Shown piece after piece: positions 1-5,757 of a DNA stretch of 5,776 nucleotides. The notes under the pieces are model-generated. The model searched no databases. It was not told the origin of the DNA and was given only the letters and a program-made list of their open reading frames with translations. This DNA is from DATKWF01 sp035529715 (GTDB lineage Bacteria; Chloroflexota; Dehalococcoidia; Dehalococcoidales; RBG-16-60-22): assembly GCA_035529715.1 (NCBI GenBank), contig DATKWF010000135.1:1-5776 (forward strand). The letters run 5' to 3'. Made by a program: the position numbers and the translations under genes. Each line of letters begins with the position of its first letter. Positions within the stretch are counted from its first letter, which is position 1.

Positions 1-977
1 CCGGAGACAATAATATCCGCCGCCGCCACATCAACAGTCTCTCCTCCCTTGCGGTCATCAATTATCTCCAGCACCTTGACTGCAAAATCTTCTTCCCTGA
101 GCGGCACAGACCCACGGACAATTTCACCCTTGCGTGAAGTATCTTTTTCCGGCATGGGCATTACATGCGGTCGGACTGTAGCCATCTGCGGTCGCGTGCG
201 TTCAGTCAGAATGGTAGCCATAATATTCCCGCCAAAGGCGGGACGTGTCTGCAGCAGAAAACCCCTCTCATCAATCGCCAGGCCAGTACAATCTGCGGTC
301 AACCCGGTCTGGAGGCTTGTCGCTACCGCCCCCGCCAAATCCCTGCCCAAGCCAGTGGCACCCACCAGCACAATTTCCGGTTTGTACTTCTCCACCAGAT
401 AACAGATAGCTTTGTAATAAGGCTCGGTGCGATAATAGTGAAACATCGGGTCGTCTACCAGATAGACCTTGGTGGCGCCGTGGGCAAATGCCTCCTGGCA
501 AAGGTGCTCCACCTTGTCACCAACAACTATGGAACAGAGCTCAACACCCCGGGTCCTGGCCAGTTCAGCGCCCACGCTCAGTAGTTCCCAGGAAACGCCG
601 GCGGGTTCACCCTCTTGCTGCTCCACAAAGACCCAGACACCCTTGTACTCTTTGAGTTTGGCCAGTATTGCCGCTTCCTCAGCGCTCACCTCTTCAACTT
701 CAGGTGGCGGCGCTTCTGCCTTCCGAGCAGCCAGTTCTTCAAGAATCTTCAGTTCCTCGGGAGTGAAGTACATTTCAAGGGCTTCGGCGGGACAAATCTT
801 GAGGCATTTGCGGCAGCCAATGCAGTTCTCGGTAATGATGATTGGCTCACCCGCGTCATTCATCTCTATCGCGTCTTTGGGACATTCACTCTGACAGCGG
901 GCACCACAGGCGATACATTTACCCGGAATGAGCTTGGCTACGCCCCGGGGTCTCTTTATCTTCTTCTCATCTGCCAT
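1..977 (-). CDS. etfA: Electron transfer flavoprotein alpha subunit with N-terminal ferredoxin domain (partial, 3' end cut)
   Basis: Alpha subunit of the ETF heterodimer, a soluble cytoplasmic electron carrier that exchanges electrons between dehydrogenases (acyl-CoA dehydrogenase type), NADH/ferredoxin and quinone-linked acceptors. Read on the minus strand from ATG at 977, 325 codons are visible. Residues 20-70 form a ferredoxin-like domain with two cysteine sets: C21, C24, C28, C32 followed by Pro, and C52, C55, C58, C62 followed by Pro. A charged Ala/Glu/Pro linker (about 80-108) leads to the ETF alpha/beta domain, which starts near G113 (GVWVFVEQ) and contains G211-R-D-L and the conserved RPAFGGN (245-251) and RPQMATVRP (262-270) stretches. 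The reading frame leaves the window at VAAADIIVSG, just as the C-terminal FAD-binding domain begins, so that domain is missing only because of the window edge. A weak AAAGAG lies 7 bases before the start. It follows etfB by 40 bases, so the two are probably co-transcribed. Family assignment is firm; electron bifurcation is inferred. Confidence 0.95.
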   Translation of the reverse strand, partial: MADEKKIKRPRGVAKLIPGKCIACGARCQSECPKDAIEMNDAGEPIIITENCIGCRKCLKICPAEALEMYFTPEELKILEELAARKAEAPPPEVEEVSAEEAAILAKLKEYKGVWVFVEQQEGEPAGVSWELLSVGAELARTRGVELCSIVVGDKVEHLCQEAFAHGATKVYLVDDPMFHYYRTEPYYKAICYLVEKYKPEIVLVGATGLGRDLAGAVATSLQTGLTADCTGLAIDERGFLLQTRPAFGGNIMATILTERTRPQMATVRPHVMPMPEKDTSRKGEIVRGSVPLREEDFAVKVLEIIDDRKGGETVDVAAADIIVS

Positions 978-1017
978 ATACTAACTCTTTACTCATTCAG
1001 CCCAAAACTTCAAAGTG

Positions 1018-1830
1018 CTATAGATTGAGGAGGTCCTTGTCTATCAGCTTACCCAGTAACAGATTGCCGGCTTCCTCAGGATTGTTAAGGCCATCGCCCA
1101 GTATCTCACCCTTGGTTCTTTCCGGCGAAAAGATTTTACGCACCTGTGTCGCCGAACCCTTGAGGCCGATGGTCTCCACAGGCAGTTGCATCTTCTTGTT
1201 ATCCCACAATGTCACCGTGGCACCCTGGGACATCAGCCGCATTGGCACTGTCGGATAGCGCGGGCGGTTAATCTCCCTCAAAACCGAAATCATCGCCGGC
1301 AAGGGGGCTTCTACCACTTCGTGCCAGCTTCCCGGTTTACGCCTGACCCTTATCTTCTTTGCCTGCAAGTCCAGATGCTCAATACGGTCAACCAGGGTCA
1401 GTTGTGAGTAGCCCAGGCGGGTGGCAATGCCCGGTCCAACCTGAGCGGTATCCCCATCAATGGTCTGCCTTCCACAGATGACCACCCCCACCTCCTCTTT
1501 CTTCGCCAGCCTCTTAATGGCTCCAGCTAGAACCATGCTGGTCGCCAGGGTATCAGCCCCGCCAAAAGCCCGGTCACTTAAAAGTATACTTTCGTCCACT
1601 CCCAGGGCTAAAGCCTTTCTCAGCGTAACCTCGGTATTGGGGGGACCCATTGAAATTACCACCACACGAAGTCCGTATTCATCTTTGAGTCGGAGACTTT
1701 CTTCCAAGGCATGGGTGTCATACGGATTCATAATAAAAGGCACTCCTTCTCTAATCAGAGTGCCTGTAACCGGGTCAACTTTAACCTGTGTGGTATCTGG
1801 AACCTGTTTAACACACGCAACGACTAACAT
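1018..1830 (-). CDS. etfB: Electron transfer flavoprotein beta subunit
   Basis: Beta subunit of ETF, 270 residues, close to the usual family length of about 250-265. It pairs with the EtfA encoded directly downstream and binds AMP, or in bifurcating ETFs a second FAD. The N-terminus VVACVKQVPDT (residues 3-13) is the classic EtfB opening. N35-P-Y-D lies in the conserved loop that follows, MGP is at 61-63, and the nucleotide-binding stretch is GRQTIDGDTAQVGP (120-133). An RRKPGSWHEVVEAPLP region (163-178) corresponds to the family signature before the C-terminal recognition arm. The DGDTAQVGP form resembles EtfB of ferredoxin-linked or bifurcating complexes as I recall them, which fits the ferredoxin domain on EtfA, but this is inference. 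The ATG at 1828-1830 is preceded by AAGG with an 8-base spacer. It is the first gene of the pair and is divergent from the protease gene. Confidence 0.96.
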   Translation of the reverse strand: MLVVACVKQVPDTTQVKVDPVTGTLIREGVPFIMNPYDTHALEESLRLKDEYGLRVVVISMGPPNTEVTLRKALALGVDESILLSDRAFGGADTLATSMVLAGAIKRLAKKEEVGVVICGRQTIDGDTAQVGPGIATRLGYSQLTLVDRIEHLDLQAKKIRVRRKPGSWHEVVEAPLPAMISVLREINRPRYPTVPMRLMSQGATVTLWDNKKMQLPVETIGLKGSATQVRKIFSPERTKGEILGDGLNNPEEAGNLLLGKLIDKDLLNL

Positions 1831-1852
1831 CTATCATACCTTGTAAACCGGA

Positions 1853-1869
1853 GCCCTTTAAACCAGGGC
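1853..1869. repeat. Short inverted repeat in the etfB leader
   Basis: GCCCT at 1853-1857 and AGGGC at 1865-1869 form a 5-bp perfect stem around a 7-base loop (TTAAACC). It lies 23 bases before the etfB start codon, so it would be in the 5' leader of the etfBA transcript. It could be a small hairpin or an operator half-site pair. Stems this short can arise by chance. Confidence 0.3.
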
Positions 1870-1888
1870 AGTGAATATTATCGAATCC

Positions 1889-1906
1889 GTGCCCCCTCAA
1901 TGGCAC
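1889..1906. repeat. Short inverted repeat upstream of etfB
   Basis: GTGCC at 1889-1893 and GGCAC at 1902-1906 form a 5-bp perfect dyad separated by 8 bases. This is the layout of a small transcription-factor operator or a weak hairpin. It has no following T-run on either strand, so it is not an intrinsic terminator. Its role is unknown and chance occurrence is possible. Confidence 0.3.
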
Positions 1907-1983
1907 AAATAATCACCCCTCACTTACCAATCCCTACCGTGAAAACTCCACCGTGACTGTTCAGTTCAGCCTGTGTCCAAAAG

Positions 1984-2012
1984 ATATTACCACTTTCAAA
2001 ATCAAAAAACAA
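1984..2012 (-). promoter_or_regulatory. Candidate sigma70-type promoter for etfBA
   Basis: On the minus strand, TTGTTT (2012-2007) is followed after exactly 17 bases by TAATAT (1989-1984). A TGG directly precedes the -10 box, giving an extended -10. The predicted start near 1977 leaves a leader of about 147 bases before etfB that contains both short dyads. The -35 box is weak and the region is A+T-rich, so a chance match is possible. Confidence 0.4.
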
Positions 2013-2072
2013 TAGCTACTGACAAATCCTTTTTTCAAACTCAAAGGCAATGACAGCAACGAACACTCTCCC

Positions 2073-2101
2073 TTGAATAACACCCTAATTAATGGTATAA
2101 A
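2073..2101 (+). promoter_or_regulatory. Sigma70-type promoter for the Lon-like protease gene
   Basis: TTGAAT (2073-2078) and TATAAA (2096-2101) are separated by the optimal 17 bases. TGG directly before TATAAA gives an extended -10 element. Transcription would start near 2108, leaving a leader of about 48 bases before the ATG at 2156. It looks like a housekeeping promoter, with no heat-shock operator visible nearby. Confidence 0.65.
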
Positions 2102-2142
2102 CATAGACAAAAGTTTATCTTTCCAGCACAACAACCTTCTAC

Positions 2143-2150
2143 AAAGGAGA
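2143..2150 (+). promoter_or_regulatory. Strong Shine-Dalgarno site of the protease gene
   Basis: AAAGGAGA lies 5 bases before the ATG at 2156. It is the strongest ribosome-binding signal in the window and fixes the start codon. Confidence 0.8.
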
Positions 2151-2155
2151 GAACG

Positions 2156-4612
2156 ATGGATATCACCAAGCATGAGGTCCCTGCGGAGAAACTGCGCTGG
2201 CAGTGTGACCCGTCTGTCTTTGACTTTGAGTGCACCAAAGACCTGGCACCTTTGCGAGAATTCATCGGGCAGGACAGGGCGATACGCGCCATTGAATTTG
2301 GCCTTTCCATGAACCGTGATGGCTACAACATCTATGTAGCCGGGCTTACCGGCACCGGCAAGACCACGGTGGTAAAAACCTACATCAAGAAGCTGATTGA
2401 GAAGAAAAAAGCCCTGCCGCTCAAGGACTGGTGCCACATCTACAACTTCGCTGATCCTGACCGCCCGCAAATTTTAAGCCTGCCCAAGGGAAAGGGCAAA
2501 GTTTTCCGAGACCATCTGACAAACCTGTTGCAGAGACTAAAGGACGAGCTGGTCAAGGCTTTCTCCAGTGATAAATACAAGACTCAGCGGAAAAAGACGG
2601 CGGAGGAAAGCCAGGCCGAGCAACAAAAACTCTTTGAAGAGATGGGAGAAGAGGCACAACAGCAGGGTTTTCAATTTCAGATGACGCCGGTAGGACCGGC
2701 CCTGATTCCCGTCGTTGATGGAAAAACACTCACTCAGGCTGACTACGTAGCACTGGAAAACTCAGTGCGCAAGGAACTGGAGACAAGACGTGCCGAGCTG
2801 CTGAAAAAGTTGCAAGTTACTCTGGAAAAAGCTCAGGAGCTGGAGAGTCAAATCACAGAGAAGTTACAGAATGCCGACAGGGAAATAGCCGATTTCACCA
2901 TATCCCAGCTCTTCAACAAACTGGCACAGGAGTATAAAGACTCAACCCAGATTACTCAGTATCTCACTGAACTAAAGTCCTTTACCCTCAACAACCTGGA
3001 TATATTCAAACAGAAAGAGGAACAGCCACAGCCAGCCTCTGCCATAACCACCAGCTCCATCATGGGCGGCCGTGACCCATTTCTGCCCTTCCAGGTAAAC
3101 GTGCTCGTGGACAACAGCGCCACCGAAGGACCGCCGGTAATAATCGAACCCAATCCCAGTTATGCCAATCTGTTTGGCAAAATTGAGCGGCGGTTCCTCT
3201 TAGGAGGCTATCTCAGCGACCACACCATGCTAAAAGCAGGGTCTCTGCAACTGGCCAATGGCGGCTATCTATTGCTCAGCGCCAATGATGTCCTGACCAA
3301 CCCCGGCGTCTGGCCGGCTCTGAAGCGTGCCATCAAGACCAAGGAAGTGCGCATTGAGGACCCCTTTGAACAGTTTGGCATGGTTGTCCCTCAGGGCTTG
3401 AGACCACAGCCGATGCCCATAGATGTCAAGATAATCCTCATCGGTGACGGTATGCTATACCAGATGCTATCAATGTATGACGAGGACTTCTGGGAAATCT
3501 TCCGGATAAAGGCTGACTTTGACTTCGCCGTGGATAGAACCAAGGGAAACTTGAAGGACTTCGCCGCTTTCATTGCCGGCTGCTGTGAAGAGTGCGAGCT
3601 GCACCCCTTTGACCGCAGCGGTGTAGCCAAAGTGGTTGAGTATTCCTCCCGAATGGTAGCTGACCAGAAAAAGCTCTCCTCCAGGTTTGCCCAGATAAAA
3701 GAGCTGGTTGAAGAAGCCGAGTACTGGGCACGCCATGACGGCGCCTCCAGGGTATCCGGGAAACACGTGGAAAAAGCCATTGAGGAGAAGCGATTTCGAC
3801 ATAACCTGCCCGATGAGCGAATGAGGGAAATGATAGAGAACGGCACCATCATGATAGACACCAAGGGCGAGGTTACAGGTCAGGTGAACGGCCTGAGCGT
3901 CTATAGCCTGGGTGACGTGTCCTTCGGCAAGCCCTCGCGTATAACCTGCAAGACCTTTCTGGGCAGGGGTGGTGTTATCAATATTGAAAGAGAGTCCCAG
4001 CTCAGCGGCAGGATTCATGACAAGGGCGTCCTCATCCTGAGCGGCTACATGGGCTGGAAGTATGCCCAGGACAGACCTCTTTCCCTGTCTGCCAGCCTGT
4101 GCTTCGAGCAGTCCTATGAAGGCGTGGAGGGAGACAGCGCTTCTTCCACAGAACTCTACGCCCTGCTCTCCAGCCTATCGGGTGTGCCGATAAAGCAGAA
4201 TATCGCCGTCACCGGGTCGGTAAACCAGAAGGGAGAAATCCAGCCCATTGGTGGCGTCAACCAGAAAATAGAGGGGTTTTTCCAGATATGCCAGACCAAG
4301 GGACTCAACGGAGAACAGGGGGTAATGATACCCCGCCAGAACCTGAGGAACCTGATGCTGAAACCGGAAGTGGTGGAAGCTGCCAGAAAGGGTAAATTCC
4401 ATATCTACGCAGTGGGCGCCATTGACGAGGGCATAGAAGTCCTTACCGGAGTGACGGCGGGCAAGAGAAAGAAGGACGGCACCTACCCTAAAGACAGCAT
4501 CAACTGCAAGGTAGATAAACAGCTCAAAGAAATGGCAACCAAGCTAAGGCACTTCTACGGTCCGCCGGCTGAAGAGGAGAAGAAACGCGAGCCTGACATC
4601 AATGCCGGCTAG
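2156..4612 (+). CDS. ATP-dependent Lon-family protease (AAA_32 / Lon_C type, COG1067-like)
   Basis: Cytoplasmic serine protease of 818 residues that couples ATP hydrolysis to unfolding and degradation of proteins. It belongs to the Lon-like group with an AAA_32 ATPase module, related to E. coli YcbZ, rather than to classical LonA. After an N-terminal segment with IGQDRAIRAIEFGL (37-50) comes Walker A, GLTGTGKT (63-70). A long charged helical, probably coiled-coil insert covers about 125-290. The ATPase core resumes near 305, with ANGGYLLLSAND (367-378) at the Walker B position and PIDVKIILIGD (421-431) after it. A helical lid spans about 465-545. The Lon proteolytic domain covers about 560-765. 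Its catalytic serine is S661 in EGDSAS and its lysine K704 in GGVNQK; the 43-residue spacing matches the Ser-Lys dyad of Lon. No signal peptide or membrane segment is seen. The usual Walker B acid (LVLDA in relatives I recall) appears to be S375. It is a single gene with its own promoter, convergent with the oxidoreductase. Family certain; substrates unknown. Confidence 0.93.
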   Translation: MDITKHEVPAEKLRWQCDPSVFDFECTKDLAPLREFIGQDRAIRAIEFGLSMNRDGYNIYVAGLTGTGKTTVVKTYIKKLIEKKKALPLKDWCHIYNFADPDRPQILSLPKGKGKVFRDHLTNLLQRLKDELVKAFSSDKYKTQRKKTAEESQAEQQKLFEEMGEEAQQQGFQFQMTPVGPALIPVVDGKTLTQADYVALENSVRKELETRRAELLKKLQVTLEKAQELESQITEKLQNADREIADFTISQLFNKLAQEYKDSTQITQYLTELKSFTLNNLDIFKQKEEQPQPASAITTSSIMGGRDPFLPFQVNVLVDNSATEGPPVIIEPNPSYANLFGKIERRFLLGGYLSDHTMLKAGSLQLANGGYLLLSANDVLTNPGVWPALKRAIKTKEVRIEDPFEQFGMVVPQGLRPQPMPIDVKIILIGDGMLYQMLSMYDEDFWEIFRIKADFDFAVDRTKGNLKDFAAFIAGCCEECELHPFDRSGVAKVVEYSSRMVADQKKLSSRFAQIKELVEEAEYWARHDGASRVSGKHVEKAIEEKRFRHNLPDERMREMIENGTIMIDTKGEVTGQVNGLSVYSLGDVSFGKPSRITCKTFLGRGGVINIERESQLSGRIHDKGVLILSGYMGWKYAQDRPLSLSASLCFEQSYEGVEGDSASSTELYALLSSLSGVPIKQNIAVTGSVNQKGEIQPIGGVNQKIEGFFQICQTKGLNGEQGVMIPRQNLRNLMLKPEVVEAARKGKFHIYAVGAIDEGIEVLTGVTAGKRKKDGTYPKDSINCKVDKQLKEMATKLRHFYGPPAEEEKKREPDINAG

Positions 4613-4615
4613 CCG
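4606..4615. repeat. Perfect 10-bp palindrome over overlapping convergent stop codons
   Basis: CGGCTAGCCG is a perfect palindrome with no loop. Its central CTAG supplies the TAG stop of the protease on the plus strand (4610-4612) and the TAG stop of the oxidoreductase on the minus strand (4611-4609). It lacks a loop and a T-run, so it is not a usual intrinsic terminator. Confidence 0.7.
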
Positions 4616-5181
4616 ATTTCTTGAGCCAGCCTCTTGCCCAGCTCAAAGGCATCGGATAGCGCAGTCGGGTGCTCCTTAATCTCGCCTCTCTTATCAACAC
4701 CACGGACAAGAAGCTCGCCATTATAATCAACGCCAATGGCTTTGAAGAAGTACCTGACCGTCAATATTGACCCGTCAAACAGCTTCTCGCCCTGAGTAGC
4801 CCCGACCCCAATAAAAACGCCCCTTCTCGGCGAGTCGGACAGTTTATGCCTGAGCACGTATTTCCTTACCCAGAGCGCCTGACAGCGGTCAATAAGCGCC
4901 TTAAGCTGAGCCGATAACCCGTAGAAAAACATCGGGGAAGCAACTATTATTCCATCCGCCTCAAGTAGCCTGGGATATATATCATCCATGTCATCCCGCA
5001 TCACGCAATTGCCATCCTTCAGGCAGCCATAGTATTCACGGCAGGGACTTATGTCAAGTTTATCCGCCATAATCTTCTCAACCTCTGCCTGCTGACTCTG
5101 CGCTCCTTTTAGAGCCTCGTCCAGCAACAAATCGGTGTTACCTTTTATCCGCGGGCTGCCCATAATTCCCAGGACTTTCAA
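4609..5181 (-). CDS. Flavodoxin-fold NAD(P)H-dependent oxidoreductase (FMN reductase / iron-sulfur flavoprotein-like)
   Basis: Soluble flavoprotein of 190 residues with the flavodoxin-like fold, expected to bind FMN and transfer electrons from NAD(P)H or ferredoxin to a small acceptor; the true substrate is unknown. The opening strand KVLGIMGSPRIKGNTD is the FMN phosphate-binding loop of the NADPH-dependent FMN reductase superfamily. Next come cysteines in a C-x5-C-x5-C pattern followed by MRDDM, then ADGIIVASPMFFYGLSAQLKALIDR, the usual flavin-contact and dimer region (its longest shown piece is split here as ADGIIVASPMFF and YGLSAQLKALIDR). The cysteine zone lies where iron-sulfur flavoproteins hold their compact CxxCxxC motif, but the spacing differs, so a cluster is doubtful. 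I chose the TTG at 5181 because GGAGG precedes it by 5 bases. An in-frame TTG at 5193 has no such site and would add four residues; the ATG at 5163 would remove the first beta strand. The gene follows the phosphoesterase by 56 bases. Confidence 0.85.
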   Translation of the reverse strand: MKVLGIMGSPRIKGNTDLLLDEALKGAQSQQAEVEKIMADKLDISPCREYYGCLKDGNCVMRDDMDDIYPRLLEADGIIVASPMFFYGLSAQLKALIDRCQALWVRKYVLRHKLSDSPRRGVFIGVGATQGEKLFDGSILTVRYFFKAIGVDYNGELLVRGVDKRGEIKEHPTALSDAFELGKRLAQEIG

Positions 5182-5186
5182 TTCTG

Positions 5187-5191
5187 CCTCC
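5187..5191 (-). promoter_or_regulatory. Shine-Dalgarno site that selects the TTG start of the oxidoreductase
   Basis: On the minus strand GGAGG (5191-5187) is followed by CAGAA and then TTG (5181-5179). The spacing is ideal for this TTG, while the alternative TTG at 5193 overlaps the start of the site and cannot use it. Confidence 0.65.
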
Positions 5192-5200
5192 AACGGGAGA

Positions 5201-5229
5201 ATTCTACGCCATTAACTCTTATACTTCAA
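5201..5229 (-). promoter_or_regulatory. Candidate promoter directly upstream of the oxidoreductase gene
   Basis: On the minus strand TTGAAG (5229-5224) and TAGAAT (5206-5201) are separated by exactly 17 bases. Transcription would begin near 5194, giving a very short leader of about 12 bases that still contains the GGAGG site. This would let the oxidoreductase be expressed apart from the phosphoesterase. It is a sequence match only. Confidence 0.45.
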
Positions 5230-5237
5230 TGACTATT

Positions 5238-5687
5238 TTATCCCGGCTGTAGTTTGCGCTTGATGAGAAGCCAGTTTTTGCCGTCAGTGTGAATCAAGGC
5301 ATATCCGCCTGACAGTTTTTCACCCCTCAATGTAACTTCCAGCCTGTCCGGCTGTTTACCGTCAAGCTCATAATTGCCTTTATCCCATATCTCCACTGTC
5401 CCCACCCCGTATTCCCCTTCCGGAATCCTGCCCGCAAAATCTATGTAATCTACCGGGTGGTCCTCCACCTGGACTGCCAGACGCCTTACCCCGGACTCAA
5501 GCGGGACACCCTTGGGCACCGCCCAGCTCTTGAGCACGCCCTCCATCTCCAGACGAAAGTCGTAATGAAGATGGGTAGCCTGGTGCTTCTGGACAACGAA
5601 GCGGCTTCCGCCAACGCCTTTCGTCTCACCTGCTGGCTCCGGAGTTTTGCCGAAATCACGCTTTTGCTGATATTTCTCAAGACCCAT
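5238..5687 (-). CDS. Stand-alone DNA ligase D-type 3'-phosphoesterase domain protein
   Basis: Small cytoplasmic protein of 149 residues consisting only of the LigD N-terminal (PE) domain. In characterised LigD this domain is a metal-dependent phosphodiesterase/monoesterase that trims 3'-ribonucleotides and 3'-phosphates to leave a 3'-OH for repair synthesis and ligation. The catalytic set appears complete: R10, D11 and E17 in the KRDF..TPEP opening; Q33, H35, H41, D43 and R45 in QKHQATHLHYDFR; R69 in RRLAVQVEDHP; H77 and Y81. These match by order and spacing the active-site residues I recall for Pseudomonas LigD. IPEGEYGVGTVEIWD (88-102) is another family hallmark. I chose ATG at 5687: the family begins with this MGLEKYQQKRDF segment, and an earlier in-frame TTG at 5744 lies inside the promoter. 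GTG at 5696 is a minor alternative. No ligase or primase domain is attached. It is first in the pair with the oxidoreductase, 56 bases upstream of it. Confidence 0.92.
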   Translation of the reverse strand: MGLEKYQQKRDFGKTPEPAGETKGVGGSRFVVQKHQATHLHYDFRLEMEGVLKSWAVPKGVPLESGVRRLAVQVEDHPVDYIDFAGRIPEGEYGVGTVEIWDKGNYELDGKQPDRLEVTLRGEKLSGGYALIHTDGKNWLLIKRKLQPG

Positions 5688-5728
5688 TTTTCTCACGCTC
5701 GCCGGTAGCGACCTTACTGGTGAGTGAT

Positions 5729-5757
5729 ATTGTAGTCTCAGCAAACAGGCAAGTCAA
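5729..5757 (-). promoter_or_regulatory. Near-consensus sigma70-type promoter for the phosphoesterase gene
   Basis: On the minus strand TTGACT (5757-5752) and TACAAT (5734-5729) are separated by exactly 17 bases; each box differs from consensus at one position. Transcription would start near 5722, leaving a leader of about 35 bases before the ATG at 5687. It excludes the upstream in-frame TTG at 5744 as a start codon. Confidence 0.7.

Larger units (their letters stand above)
1831..2155. other. Divergent intergenic region between etfB and the Lon-like protease gene
   Basis: This 325-base stretch separates two divergently transcribed genes. I see no credible coding region in it. The part from about 1961 to 2140 is visibly A+T-rich compared with the flanking genes, as expected for promoters. 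It holds a good plus-strand promoter and ribosome-binding site for the protease, a candidate minus-strand promoter for etfBA, and two short inverted repeats and a direct repeat on the etfB side. No CIRCE heat-shock element was seen. Confidence 0.8.

Noticed and set aside
469..1028. Two plus-strand open frames (469-894 and 615-1028) over etfA
   Set aside because: They lie opposite the well-conserved EtfA coding sequence, overlap each other in different frames and give Ser/Ala-rich products without domain features.
2055..2075. Possible CIRCE-like heat-shock operator (CACTC) before the protease
   Set aside because: There is no matching GAGTG half at the required spacing, so the inverted repeat is absent.
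1961..2470. Minus-strand open frame of 169 codons running from inside the protease gene into the intergenic region
   Set aside because: About two thirds of it is antisense to the protease's conserved N-terminus, the rest is low-complexity A+T-rich sequence, and the product resembles no known family.
3391..4018. Two overlapping minus-strand open frames opposite the protease
   Set aside because: They are antisense to the lid and proteolytic domain of the protease and show no recognisable motifs or ribosome-binding sites.
4600..4640. Possible bidirectional intrinsic terminator at the convergent junction
   Set aside because: The 10-bp palindrome has no loop, and I found no longer stem followed by a T-run on either strand.
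5688..5744. Upstream TTG start extending the phosphoesterase by 19 residues
   Set aside because: The TTG at 5744 lies between the -35 and -10 boxes of a near-consensus promoter, and family members start at the MGLEKYQQKRDF segment.
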